DNA of 64,000 nucleotides from Flavobacteriales bacterium (GCA_947447525.1 CANFJL010000006.1:1-64000); one strand, 5' to 3'. Counted from the stretch's first letter, positions 46,508-55,337 are shown. The notes: generated by a model from the letters alone, not told the origin. Program-made: numbers and translations.

Positions 46508-49195
46508 ATGGCGGAAGAGGAAATAGAAGATAATTTGAATCACGATAGTGATGAACATAATCCTTTTGAAGGAAAAAAAGTCGATGAGAAAATAATTCCA
46601 GTTGGTGGATTGTATGAAAATTGGTTTTTGGATTATGCAAGTTATGTAATTCTTGAACGAGCTGTTCCAGCGTTAATGGATGGGTTAAAACCTGTTCAAA
46701 GAAGAATCCTTCATTCCATGAAAGAATTGGAAGATGGAAGGTACAATAAGGTAGCCAATATTATCGGAAATACCATGAAGTACCACCCTCATGGTGATGC
46801 TTCTATTGGTGATGCCTTGGTGCAGTTGGGACAAAAAGATTTATTAATTGATTGTCAAGGAAACTGGGGAAATACACTTACTGGTGATGGTGCAGCCGCG
46901 GCGCGTTATATTGAAGCGCGACTTTCGAAATTTGCTCTGCATGTTGCTTTCAATCCTAAAACTACCAATTGGTTGACCTCTTATGATGGTCGTAACAAGG
47001 AACCAGAACAATTGCCAATGAAATTCCCCTTGCTTTTGGCTCAAGGAGCTGAAGGAATTGCGGTAGGTATGGCATGTAAATTCTTGCCTCATAATTTTAT
47101 TGAATTAATCGATCAGTCCATTAATCATTTGCGTGGAAAAAAAGTGGAGATTTTACCAGATTTTCCAAATGGTGGAATGGCCGATTTTAGTGGTTATAAT
47201 GATGGACTAAGAGGTGGTCGTGTACGTGTAAGAGCGAAAATTAAAAAAGTAGACAATAAAACTTTAATTATTCACGAAATTCCAATCGGAACTACAACAA
47301 GTTCTTTGATTGAATCTGTGCTCAAAGCAAACGATAAAGGAAAAATTAAAATCAAGAAGATTGAAGATAACACTTCATCAATAGCAGAAATAATTGTTCA
47401 TCTTGCACCAGGAGTTTCTCCAGATAAATCTATAGATGCACTTTATGCCTTTACGGATTGTGAGATTTCAATTTCTCCGAACTCTTCCATAATTGATGGT
47501 GATCGACCAAGATTTATTGGTGTATCTGAAATATTGCGCATCAATACGGATAATACAGTGCGCTTACTTAAATTGGAATTAGAAATCAAATTAGATGAAT
47601 TGGAAAGACAATGGCATTTCTCGACACTTGAAAAGCTGTTTATTAACCATGAAATGTACATTGATTTCAAACTTTATTCTGATAAAGAAGCGCTTTATGA
47701 ATATTTATATGCTTCCTTTTTGCCTTTTAAAAAGCAATTGATTCGCACCATTGTTGATGAAGATTTGCATAGACTGACCCAAATTCCTATGATCCGTATT
47801 ACGCGTTTTGATGCCTTTAAAGCGGATGATGCCTTGTTGAAAATAGAGGAGGAAATGGAGATTGTGAAAGGTCATCTTGCCAACTTGGTGGAATATGCAA
47901 TTGATTATTTTAAGGATTTGAAAAAGCGCTTTGGTCTTGGAAAAGAGCGCAAAACTGAAATTAAAGCTTTTGATACCATCAATGCCACGAAAGTAATTAT
48001 AGCGAATAGAAAATTATATGTTGATTATGAAGAAGGCTTCATTGGTTATGGACTTAAGAAAAATGATCCAGTAAGCGATTGCTCTGAAATTGATGATATC
48101 ATTTGTTTCTTTGCTAGTGGAAAAATGATGGTTTCTAAAGTTTCTGATAAGAAATTTGTAGGTAAAGACCTTATTTTCGCTAGTGTATGGAAGAAAGGAG
48201 ACACTAGAACTATTTACCATTTATTTTATCAAGATGGATTGGGCGGTGCCACCATGATGAAACGCTTCTATGTAAATTCAATTACTCGAGATACTGAATA
48301 TGATTTAACGAAAGGTCTTAAAGGTTCTAAAATGCTCTATTTCTCTGTGCATCCAAATGGTGAGAGGGAAGTAGTAAGTGTAATGCTCCGACCAAGACCA
48401 CATCTAAAAAGATTGCGATTTGATATCGATTTAGGAGAGTTATTGATCAAAGGAAGAAATTCTGCTGGAAATCGTGTTACTAAGGAAATAGTTCAGAAAA
48501 TTATCCAAAAAGAGGTGGGAGGATCGACCTTGGCTGCGCGTAAAATTTGGTACGATTCCATTGTTGGTCGACTTAATGATGAAGGAAGAGGAAAGTTTTT
48601 AGGTTCTTTTAAAGGAAATGATAAGCTCTTGACACTCTATAAAAATGGGGATTATCGCTTGAGTTCTTTCGATTTATCGACTCATTTTGATGAAGATAAA
48701 ATTCATATAGAAAAATGGATTCAAGATCGTCCCATTTCAGCAGTCTATTTTGATGCCGAAAAAGATTTGCATTTTGTAAAACGCTTTATTTGTGAAGTTA
48801 CAGCAGATAAAAGGGTTTCGTTTATTAGTGAAATCCCAGGTTCTTATTTAGATGCTGTTTCAACAGCTTTTAGACCTGAAATTAAAATAGTATACAATAA
48901 ACTATTGAAGGAAACTAAGAATCTTGCCGATACGGTACTTAATATGGCGGATCTAATTGAGGTTAAAGGGATGAAAGCTCAAGGAAATCAAATCACAAAA
49001 TTAAAGGTGAAGGAGATTGTACTTACACATCCAATTGATGAAAGTCCTGAAGCTTGGCCTATTGAAGAGGAAGTGCTTGTATTGAATGAAGATGCTGAAG
49101 ACATTGATGATGCGGCTGAAATGCCTACAATGGAATGGGATTTAACGAAAGAAGAGGAGGAAGACGATCAAATGAAATTGTTCGATGAGGAATAG
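46508..49195 (+). CDS. parC: Topoisomerase IV subunit A (ParC)
   Basis: The 895-residue A subunit begins with an acidic tail, then the winged-helix breakage-reunion domain: GLKPVQRRILHSM, YHPHGDASIGDALV and the active-site tyrosine in AARYIEARLS (Tyr134), followed by QLPMKFPLLLAQGAEGIAVGMA. It cuts and rejoins both DNA strands with ParE for chromosome decatenation. In the quinolone-resistance region the residue after GD is Ala (GDAS), where E. coli GyrA/ParC have GDS; whether that alters drug response is not knowable here. The end of the gene overlaps the following start by 11 nt. Confidence 0.9.
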   Translation: MAEEEIEDNLNHDSDEHNPFEGKKVDEKIIPVGGLYENWFLDYASYVILERAVPALMDGLKPVQRRILHSMKELEDGRYNKVANIIGNTMKYHPHGDASIGDALVQLGQKDLLIDCQGNWGNTLTGDGAAAARYIEARLSKFALHVAFNPKTTNWLTSYDGRNKEPEQLPMKFPLLLAQGAEGIAVGMACKFLPHNFIELIDQSINHLRGKKVEILPDFPNGGMADFSGYNDGLRGGRVRVRAKIKKVDNKTLIIHEIPIGTTTSSLIESVLKANDKGKIKIKKIEDNTSSIAEIIVHLAPGVSPDKSIDALYAFTDCEISISPNSSIIDGDRPRFIGVSEILRINTDNTVRLLKLELEIKLDELERQWHFSTLEKLFINHEMYIDFKLYSDKEALYEYLYASFLPFKKQLIRTIVDEDLHRLTQIPMIRITRFDAFKADDALLKIEEEMEIVKGHLANLVEYAIDYFKDLKKRFGLGKERKTEIKAFDTINATKVIIANRKLYVDYEEGFIGYGLKKNDPVSDCSEIDDIICFFASGKMMVSKVSDKKFVGKDLIFASVWKKGDTRTIYHLFYQDGLGGATMMKRFYVNSITRDTEYDLTKGLKGSKMLYFSVHPNGEREVVSVMLRPRPHLKRLRFDIDLGELLIKGRNSAGNRVTKEIVQKIIQKEVGGSTLAARKIWYDSIVGRLNDEGRGKFLGSFKGNDKLLTLYKNGDYRLSSFDLSTHFDEDKIHIEKWIQDRPISAVYFDAEKDLHFVKRFICEVTADKRVSFISEIPGSYLDAVSTAFRPEIKIVYNKLLKETKNLADTVLNMADLIEVKGMKAQGNQITKLKVKEIVLTHPIDESPEAWPIEEEVLVLNEDAEDIDDAAEMPTMEWDLTKEEEEDDQMKLFDEE

Positions 49196-49718
49196 TACTT
49201 TTACGCTCTTCTTAATTTTCATTTTCCCTTTTTTTATTTTTTCTCAGTATAATTCTGACAGTTCTCATCGTAAACAAGATACATATTCAATAACAGTTTC
49301 AACTTCGTTTCAGAAAATGGATTTGTTTACTGGAATAGGCACTCAATTGCAACATAGAAAATGGATTTATGGCTTGACTATTGGATTTGGAACGCGGACC
49401 ACTTTTTTTTCTTCCAAGATGTATCCTGAATTAGATGGTTTTGTAGCGTATGATTTCAGTAGAAAGAAACAAAGAATATATCTACAACCTATGCTGTGCG
49501 CGAAATATGCTGTCATGAATTTAAATGCGTTAATTTCAGACTATCAACTAGGATTGGGTTATCAATTAAAAATCCCACTAGGATCCGGTAAAATATTTCT
49601 GTTTCAACAGTCGAGCGCTGGACCAAGTATAAGATCTTTTTCGAATATAAGTGCATCTAAAAATAGTTTTTCATTCTTAAATTATCAGTTGAAAATTGGA
49701 TTGGCGTATGCGTTGTAG
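49185..49718 (+). CDS. Secreted outer-membrane-like hypothetical protein
   Basis: The 177-residue product has a signal peptide (STFTLFLIFIFPFFIFSQ) and a mature part with several strands that alternate hydrophobic and aromatic residues (WIYGLTIGFGTRTTFF, LNYQLKIGLAYAL at the end), as in small beta-barrel proteins. No family recognised. It overlaps the end of parC (11 nt) and the start of the lipoprotein gene (11 nt). Confidence 0.68.
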   Translation: MRNSTFTLFLIFIFPFFIFSQYNSDSSHRKQDTYSITVSTSFQKMDLFTGIGTQLQHRKWIYGLTIGFGTRTTFFSSKMYPELDGFVAYDFSRKKQRIYLQPMLCAKYAVMNLNALISDYQLGLGYQLKIPLGSGKIFLFQQSSAGPSIRSFSNISASKNSFSFLNYQLKIGLAYAL

Positions 49719-50499
49719 TTTCTTTATCTTTAGCGTATTACTGCTTTTTTCTTGCGGTAAAGAATCAAAAAATGCGCATTCTAAGGCAATTGGTCACGCT
49801 GCAATGGGCTTGGAAATGAGTAATGCTATCTTTCATGATAATTCTAAAGAGGCCATTGATTTAGCCTTGAACTATTATCAGATGGATGGTATAGAAATAG
49901 ATGTTCAAATGTCTTCAGATGGTGACTTGTGGTTGTATCATGATGATAATTTATCTTCCTCCACCGATGGAGCAACTTGTGTCAATAATTTAAATTCAAC
50001 AACACTTAATACTTTGCATTATTCCAGTTTTCATCACGAATCATTGCAGCAACTAGATTCTTTATTGATAGAAAGTTTTGGTTCAAGAGAAATTTTTCTC
50101 GACCTCCGTCATTATAATAGATGCAAAGAGCAAAAGGTATCTTTCCCCATGTTTTTTGACGCGCTTCAATCATTGCATTTAGAAGACCATGTAAATCTGC
50201 ATTGTGTTGTTTCGGATCCTTCCTTATTGGAGTACTTGGAAAATGATTTTTCTATTTATTTCGCATCTGATAATTTTGCTGAAGGGGTTCATCTATTGCA
50301 AAACCATCCAAAGGTAGTTGGACTTGTGATACGCAATAAAATGCTATCCGAGCAACAAGTGAAATCACTGCAATTGTTGGGCAAAAAATCAGTTGTATTT
50401 GATGTAAGATCTCCCGCATCAATAAAGAATGCCCTTTCTAAAAACCCTGATTTTATTATGTCAGATGATATTCCGGTGGCGCTATCAATAATGCGCTAA
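49708..50499 (+). CDS. GDPD-like phosphodiesterase lipoprotein
   Basis: ATG at 49708 gives lipoprotein signal RCSFFIFSVLLLFSC (LFSC lipobox); the frame also opens at a TTG at 49696. The body has the glycerophosphodiester phosphodiesterase fold: AIGHAAMGL (catalytic His), MDGIEIDVQMSSDGDLWLYHDDNL (Glu-x-Asp metal site and second His), then EIFLDLRHYNRC. It would release glycerol phosphate from glycerophosphodiesters in the periplasm. HAAM replaces the usual HRG motif of the family at the first His, so its activity needs testing; the role is moderately certain. Stop overlaps the opposite gene's by 4 nt. Confidence 0.75.
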   Translation: MRCSFFIFSVLLLFSCGKESKNAHSKAIGHAAMGLEMSNAIFHDNSKEAIDLALNYYQMDGIEIDVQMSSDGDLWLYHDDNLSSSTDGATCVNNLNSTTLNTLHYSSFHHESLQQLDSLLIESFGSREIFLDLRHYNRCKEQKVSFPMFFDALQSLHLEDHVNLHCVVSDPSLLEYLENDFSIYFASDNFAEGVHLLQNHPKVVGLVIRNKMLSEQQVKSLQLLGKKSVVFDVRSPASIKNALSKNPDFIMSDDIPVALSIMR

Positions 50500-51062
50500 A
50501 CACTACTTAATTTCCATCGAAGTAATTCTTTTTTTAAGTTTATAGCGAGTAATTCATGGTGCTCATTAAGTTCCTTAATCGTTCTGATTCCCTCTGATTC
50601 TAATTTTTTAAAACCTTCAAAAACTTCCATTCTGTCCATTGCGCTTCCTAAAATGATGGGCTCAGAAACTGTAAAATTTAAGGCTTGAAATGGTGTAGTG
50701 AAAGTAAAATGAATCTTAAGAAGTTCCTCTATATGAGCCATTAAGTTTTTAATGGAGTTGGTTCTCATAATTTGTAAATGAACCGCTGCTATAAGTTGCT
50801 CATATTGTGCTAAATCAAGGATTAAGTTTCCTGAATAAGAAAAGTTGGCTTTTTCATTAGTTGGGTCACCAATCTCATATCCGAGTTGGTCGGCCACTTC
50901 CTGAAGTAAAATCAATCTTTTTTTTTTCGCTTCAAAGGTGATTTTTAAAATAGGAGCAGAGCAAAGGAATTGTTTAATTGGAAATAATTGATTTTCGAAA
51001 GCATCCGTGATGGTTTCAAAGGACTTCAAATTAATAAATTGTTCAGCTTCACTTTTGTTCAT
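50496..51062 (-). CDS. Hypothetical cytoplasmic protein
   Basis: The 188-residue protein (ATG at 51062, with a TTG codon just upstream) has no signal or membrane segment. It is alpha-helical with repeated Leu (LRWKLSSV at the end, LIAAVHLQIMRTNSIKNLMAHIEELL) and is not recognised. It is last in the menaquinone operon, overlapping the end of terC by 14 nt, and its stop overlaps that of the lipoprotein gene by 4 nt. A role in the menaquinone pathway is not supported by its sequence. Confidence 0.62.
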   Translation of the reverse strand: MNKSEAEQFINLKSFETITDAFENQLFPIKQFLCSAPILKITFEAKKKRLILLQEVADQLGYEIGDPTNEKANFSYSGNLILDLAQYEQLIAAVHLQIMRTNSIKNLMAHIEELLKIHFTFTTPFQALNFTVSEPIILGSAMDRMEVFEGFKKLESEGIRTIKELNEHHELLAINLKKELLRWKLSSV

Positions 51063-51804
51063 CAATACCTGTATTCTTTCGTCTTTTTATATTCAGCATC
51101 TCCACAGAAAGCGAATAAACTAGAGCAAAATAAACATAGCCTTTTGGAATATGTTGTCCAAATGCTTCCGCAATTAAAAGAACACCAACGGTTACCAAGA
51201 AACTGAGGGCAATCATCTTAATAGTTGGGTTATCGCTTATGAATTTGCTGATTTTCGCTGCAAATATTAACATGACGATCATAGAGATAATGACGGAAAG
51301 AAAAATTATGGCAATCGGATTCTCCCCAACTTCCTTTTGAATTCCATTGGTCATTCCAACCGCTGAGATGATAGAATCGAAACTAAAAATAACATCGATA
51401 ATTACAATTTGCATAATAATAGCAGAAAGTTTTGTTTTTCCGCTAGTGCTTGCTTCTTCTTCCCCTTTAACACTTTTGTGCATTTCAATGGTGCTTTTAT
51501 AAATTAAGAAGAGTCCTCCAGCGATTAAGACCAATCCTTGTCCAGTAAATGCTTGTCCAAAAACAGTAAATAATGGATCTATTAATTGCATTACCCATGA
51601 AACGGCAGCGAGTAAACCTAGCCGAATAATTAATGCTAATGTCAAACCTGTATTCCGAGCAATTCTTTTATTTTTCCCGTTTAGTTTATCCGTAACAATA
51701 CTAATAAAAATAATATTGTCTATTCCTAAAACTATTTCTAAAGCAGATAAAATAAGGAGGTAAACCCATCCTTCCCAGTGACCCAATATATTAAGATATT
51801 CCAT
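51049..51804 (-). CDS. TerC family membrane protein
   Basis: About 251 residues with seven predicted helices. The TerC signature is present: LEIVLGIDNIIFISIV (helix 1, acidic residues), TGLTLALIIRLGLLAAV, and IIDVIFSFDSIISAVGMT with two Asp. Homologues are linked to tellurite resistance and to metal (manganese) export; here the substrate is unknown. ATG at 51804 (MEYLNILGHW) is the start; the frame runs back to a further M at 51855 inside menD. It overlaps menD by 14 nt. Confidence 0.88.
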   Translation of the reverse strand: MEYLNILGHWEGWVYLLILSALEIVLGIDNIIFISIVTDKLNGKNKRIARNTGLTLALIIRLGLLAAVSWVMQLIDPLFTVFGQAFTGQGLVLIAGGLFLIYKSTIEMHKSVKGEEEASTSGKTKLSAIIMQIVIIDVIFSFDSIISAVGMTNGIQKEVGENPIAIIFLSVIISMIVMLIFAAKISKFISDNPTIKMIALSFLVTVGVLLIAEAFGQHIPKGYVYFALVYSLSVEMLNIKRRKNTGIDEQK

Positions 51805-53503
51805 GTGTAATGTTTGTTTTAATTGAATCAAAGAAATGCTGTAAATCTTGAGCATTCATTTCTTGATCAGTAACTATTTCTAATATCGATTTTCCTTCTT
51901 TTCGCAATAAGAACTTACTAATACTCTCGCTAACATCTATTTTTTCAGAGATTACTTCATAATCCCATCCAAATCCATGCGCTAGATGTGCGACACTTTG
52001 TTGATGTTCCGCTTCAAAGTACTTATTCAATTGCTTCGTATTTGAGGGACCATCAATAATTCTAAAGATTCCACCACCTCCATTATTTATAACAATTATT
52101 TTAAGATTGGAAATAGTGTTTTGATTCCATAAAGCATTGCTGTCATAGAGAAAAGAAATATCTCCACTGATCAGTAGGTGCTGTTTTTTAGGACTTATTA
52201 AAGCCGAACCCATTGCTGTACTCGTACTTCCATCAATGCCACTTGTCCCACGGTTGGCTCTATAGTCAATACCAGCTATTGGATCAAACAATTGACAGTA
52301 ACGCACTACCGAACTGTTGCTCATATGTAAAACAATTCCTTGGGTTAAATTTTCGTGAAGGGCTTGAAAAACATTAATATCTGTAGGTTTTTGATTCTTT
52401 GATTCAAATAATGCTGTAGCGTCCTTACTTTGAATATCAATTTTCTTCCATTTCCCAGCATAATTTATTTGATTTCTTTGGTAGTCGTAGGAATCGATTT
52501 CTTTAAAAAAGAGTAGGGGAGCAACATCAAAATGATGTGTTAAACACTGATAGGTGTCCATTTCAGGAAATTCACTTCCTATTTTCCAATGGGTTTTTAT
52601 TTTATTTCTTCGAATGAAATTTTTGATGCGCTTGGAAACAATTGCACCGCCAATAGTAATTAATACATCTGGAATAAATGCCGACTCTTCTTTGCTATTG
52701 ATGGCATTCAAACTTCTATCAATGCAAGGATTAAATTCCGTGGATTGTAAATTAGAGGTGTTTTCAACAAGAACAGCGCAATTAGAATTAGCAGCAAATT
52801 TGATAATTAACTGCTGCAGTATTTCATTTTTGGGCAATTGTCCACAAAGCAACATTACTTTTTGCTGCGATAAAGTTTCCTTTATGTAATGAATAGTTTC
52901 TTGATTCCAAGAAATACCATTAGGAATCAGTGTTATTTTTCTGGAATAGGAATTCGTTTTTTCAATTACATTATAAAGTGGTTCATTCAATCCTACATTA
53001 AAGTGGATAGGTCCTTTCCATTTTCCAAGTCCCATGTTGAAAGCACTGGCAATTTCTCGTTCATTTTTCCAAAGATCATCATCTGTGTAATGTTGATCGT
53101 CAAATTCGTAAGAGGCACGGACATGTCCACCAAAAATATTTTTCTGCATTATGGTTTGTCCATCACCTTGATTGATCCAAGCCGCAGGTCTATCCGAAGT
53201 GATTACAATTAAAGGAACAGATCTGTAATATGCTTCTGCAATCGCTGGTGCGTAATTGAATGCTGCAGAGCCTGAGGTACAACAAAGGGCAACCGGAGCT
53301 TGTGTTTCGTCAGCAATTCCTAGTGCAAAAAATGCAGCACTGCGTTCGTCATGGACTATATAAGTTTCAAAATCAGGATGTTCATCAAAAGCTATGGAAA
53401 ATGGTGCGTTCCTTGAACCAGGAGAAATAACGATGTGTTTTACACCATGAATTTGGCATTGGTCTAGAATTTGTTGAACGATAATTTTGTCGCTTGTAAG
53501 CAT
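51791..53503 (-). CDS. menD: SEPHCHC synthase MenD
   Basis: The 570-residue thiamine-diphosphate enzyme combines isochorismate with 2-oxoglutarate in menaquinone synthesis. N-terminal Pyr domain: HIVISPGSRNAPFSIAF, VALCCTSGSAAFNYAPAI; C-terminal PP domain: GSALISPKKQHLLISGDISFLYD and NNGGGGIFRIIDG. The Glu/Gln residues and GSR motif are typical of MenD. It follows isochorismate synthase by 9 nt and overlaps terC at its 3' end, so the genes share a transcript. Confidence 0.95.
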   Translation of the reverse strand: MLTSDKIIVQQILDQCQIHGVKHIVISPGSRNAPFSIAFDEHPDFETYIVHDERSAAFFALGIADETQAPVALCCTSGSAAFNYAPAIAEAYYRSVPLIVITSDRPAAWINQGDGQTIMQKNIFGGHVRASYEFDDQHYTDDDLWKNEREIASAFNMGLGKWKGPIHFNVGLNEPLYNVIEKTNSYSRKITLIPNGISWNQETIHYIKETLSQQKVMLLCGQLPKNEILQQLIIKFAANSNCAVLVENTSNLQSTEFNPCIDRSLNAINSKEESAFIPDVLITIGGAIVSKRIKNFIRRNKIKTHWKIGSEFPEMDTYQCLTHHFDVAPLLFFKEIDSYDYQRNQINYAGKWKKIDIQSKDATALFESKNQKPTDINVFQALHENLTQGIVLHMSNSSVVRYCQLFDPIAGIDYRANRGTSGIDGSTSTAMGSALISPKKQHLLISGDISFLYDSNALWNQNTISNLKIIVINNGGGGIFRIIDGPSNTKQLNKYFEAEHQQSVAHLAHGFGWDYEVISEKIDVSESISKFLLRKEGKSILEIVTDQEMNAQDLQHFFDSIKTNITHGIS

Positions 53504-53512
53504 GATGCAAAA

Positions 53513-54469
53513 TTACAATTTTTGGACAAGGTCAAGCAGGGTTTTACTTTTATTTTCTGTCTCCTGCCATTCTTCTGCTGCTTTTGAGTGTTGAGTAAAT
53601 CCACCACCAAGATATAAATGCATTTTACCAGCTGTAAGTTGACAGCAGCGCAGGTTTACATATAATTTGTGCTCATCCTGTTCATATCTTCCAAGTATTC
53701 CTGAATATAGATTTCGTTGATGTTGTTCGCTTTCGCTAATTAAGGCAAGTGCTTTATCTTTTGGAAATCCTGCAACTGCTGGTGTTGGATGTAGTTGCTT
53801 TATTAATTCTGAAATAGATCCAGAAATTCGAAAAGAAAAATCACTTTTTAAATGTTTTATAGGTCCAGCGGAACTTTCATAAGGTCCTATCATTTTGATC
53901 TCATTCATGTTATGCTCTTTCAAAATATCATGAATAAAACTACTCACGATCGCTTGTTCTTCTTTTTCTTTATCTCTCCAATCACTTTTATCTTCTGTGA
54001 CTTTTGTTCCAGCCAAGGCAATAGTCTTTCCTATTCCCCTATTAGAATTAAACAGTAGTTCTGGACTTGCACCCAACCAAGTTCCAATTTTTGGGTCAGA
54101 AATCATATAAACTAAAGCGTTTGGATACTGCACTGTTAATTGTATAAAAAGATCAAAGGCATTGTTGTGATCAAATTCAATGGTTTTGATTCTAGAATAG
54201 ACAGCTTTTTTGATGTTTTTAGAAATCAGTTGTTCAATAAACGAATGAGCATCTTCTAAATAACTTTCTTTCTCAATAGAAAAGATATCCTGGTCGGATA
54301 AATAGAGTTGGAGATCTTCTTGATTATTTTCTTTAAAACCAAAGCGTTGCTCTTGGGTGAAATCCGAGAAAATAAATCCAGAAAAACCTTCCCAAGAATC
54401 TAGTGCTTGAATAGTCCCGTATTGTTTTACAAGGTCTTCTTCTGGAATTTTAAAATAAAGCAGTCCCAT
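53513..54469 (-). CDS. menF: Isochorismate synthase (MenF/EntC-like)
   Basis: The 318-residue chorismate-binding enzyme has WLGASPELLF, TIALAGTK, HLKSDFSFRISGSISELIK, HPTPAVAGFPKDKALALI and NLYSGILGRYEQDEHKLYVNLR, which together form the active site of isochorismate synthases. It is shorter than E. coli MenF (about 430 residues), lacking part of the N-terminal half, as in many Bacteroidota. It makes isochorismate for MenD and is directly adjacent to the hotdog gene with no gap. Confidence 0.92.
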   Translation of the reverse strand: MGLLYFKIPEEDLVKQYGTIQALDSWEGFSGFIFSDFTQEQRFGFKENNQEDLQLYLSDQDIFSIEKESYLEDAHSFIEQLISKNIKKAVYSRIKTIEFDHNNAFDLFIQLTVQYPNALVYMISDPKIGTWLGASPELLFNSNRGIGKTIALAGTKVTEDKSDWRDKEKEEQAIVSSFIHDILKEHNMNEIKMIGPYESSAGPIKHLKSDFSFRISGSISELIKQLHPTPAVAGFPKDKALALISESEQHQRNLYSGILGRYEQDEHKLYVNLRCCQLTAGKMHLYLGGGFTQHSKAAEEWQETENKSKTLLDLVQKL

Positions 54470-54892
54470 TTATCTTTTATCCAAAATCATAACTGTTAGT
54501 CGGCCAGTACAGATTAATTTCTCTGATATTTCCTCGTGAATATCAACTTGCCATAAATGAGTTTTGCGTCCGGCATGAATTATTTTCCCTGTAGCAATAA
54601 CATTTCCATTGGAAACACTTCCTAAATGATTTGCATTTACCTCCAAACCAACTGGGATTTGTTTTTCGGTATCAATCAAAAGAAAGGAACCCATGGAACC
54701 AATAGTTTCAATTAAAGCAGCACTAGCGCCGCCATGTAAAATTCCCATGGGTTGTTTTGTCCTATGGTCAACAGGCATCTTAACTTTCAGAAAATCTAAC
54801 CCCAAAGCAATACACTCAATTCCGAGGGCTTCCATCAGGGTGTTTTTATTCAATTTATTAATTTCCTCAAGGGTAATTTGTCTCAATTCCAT
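54470..54892 (-). CDS. Hotdog thioesterase, likely 1,4-dihydroxy-2-naphthoyl-CoA hydrolase
   Basis: The 140-residue protein (ATG at 54892; a further in-frame ATG at 54907) is a PaaI/MenI-type thioesterase: GILHGGASAALIETIGSMGSFLLI carries the hotdog His-Gly-Gly and Glu, and VGLEVNANHLGSVSNGNV the substrate region. It heads a run of menaquinone genes (isochorismate synthase, MenD), so it is likely the DHNA-CoA hydrolase of that pathway. It is divergent from the tRNA gene. Confidence 0.85.
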   Translation of the reverse strand: MELRQITLEEINKLNKNTLMEALGIECIALGLDFLKVKMPVDHRTKQPMGILHGGASAALIETIGSMGSFLLIDTEKQIPVGLEVNANHLGSVSNGNVIATGKIIHAGRKTHLWQVDIHEEISEKLICTGRLTVMILDKR

Positions 54893-54942
54893 CTTACAAA
54901 AATACATTTTTACATGAATTTTAAGATATTTTTCAATTTTGG

Positions 54943-54973
54943 TTGGTCAGTTTTCAAAGTATTGTTACTTTTG
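54943..54973 (+). promoter_or_regulatory. tRNA-Ser promoter (TTG-N20-TACTTTTG)
   Basis: TTG at 54943-54945 and TACTTTTG at 54966-54973 are 20 nt apart, and the tRNA begins 7 nt after the box. Layout equals the secDF promoter. Confidence 0.68.
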
Positions 54974-54979
54974 CACCAA

Positions 54980-55064
54980 GGAGAAATGGCAGAGTGGTCG
55001 ATTGCGGCAGTCTTGAAAACTGTTGAACCGAGAGGTTCCTGGGGTTCGAATCCCTATTTCTCCG
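54980..55064 (+). tRNA. tRNA-Ser (UGA)
   Basis: An 85-nt cloverleaf: acceptor stem GGAGAAA/TTTCTCC, anticodon stem-loop GCAGT-CTTGAAA-ACTGT with anticodon TGA, a long variable arm as in tRNA-Ser (GTTGAACCGAGAGGTTCC), and TTCGAAT in the T loop. CCA is not encoded: the discriminator G is followed by CAG. The gene is followed by a tyrosine recombinase, so its 3' end is the probable integration target of the island. Confidence 0.95.
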
Positions 55065-55065
55065 C

Positions 55066-55245
55066 AGACAGATTGTCTAAAACAGTCTAAAAGCGTGTAA
55101 AATCAAGGTTTTACACGCTTTTTTTATGTTCTTCAAATTCTATTAAAGTCTAGTTTTGTCTATACTTTTGGTTTCTAAGCGGGTTTCTTTTTTTGAAGCC
55201 AAAAAAAGAAACCAAGCAATTAGACGCTAATAGACATAATAAGAC
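55066..55245. repeat. Three clusters of GTCTA/TAGAC motifs at 10-bp spacing, plus a hairpin
   Basis: GTCTA occurs at 55075 and 55085, again at 55148 and 55158, and its reverse complement TAGAC at 55221 and 55231, with AAGAC at 55241. Each pair or triplet is spaced exactly 10 bp, one turn of helix. Between the second and third cluster, GGTTTCTTTTTTT and AAAAAAAGAAACC (55182-55213) form a perfect 13-bp inverted repeat around GAAGCC. This may be arm-type binding for the neighbouring integrase. That is inference: no binding data or second att region is seen. Confidence 0.55.
55089..55125 (+). terminator. Rho-independent terminator after tRNA-Ser
   Basis: AAAAGCGTGTAAAA and TTTTACACGCTTTT around a 6-nt loop, ending in a T-run. 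It starts 25 nt after the tRNA 3' end. Confidence 0.9.
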
Positions 55246-55288
55246 TGAAAAACAGTAAGATAGGCTATTATTTTCTCCTTTGGAAACG

Positions 55289-55337
55289 TACATTTGTAAA
55301 ACATTTAAAGGGGGGCACAACGTAAAAAATTAGTGCC
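55289..55337 (+). promoter_or_regulatory. -7 box and short inverted repeat before the integrase gene
   Basis: TACATTTG at 55289-55296 is a perfect TAnnTTTG box. GGCAC at 55314-55318 and GTGCC at 55333-55337 form an inverted repeat ending 2 nt before the integrase ATG. It may be an operator or an RNA stem near the start codon. No TTG lies at -33. Confidence 0.4.

Noticed and set aside
52554..53212. Two plus-strand frames (111 and 107 aa) opposite menD
   Set aside because: They lie wholly within menD on the other strand and show no motif; menD is certain.
55182..55213. Second terminator after tRNA-Ser
   Set aside because: The perfect inverted repeat lacks a T-run of its own and follows a better terminator at 55089-55125; more likely part of the integrase site.
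55289..55296. CTnDOT-like core site (GTAnnTTTGC) upstream of the integrase
   Set aside because: The sequence is similar, but TAnnTTTG is also the normal -7 box in Bacteroidota, so it cannot be told apart from a promoter.
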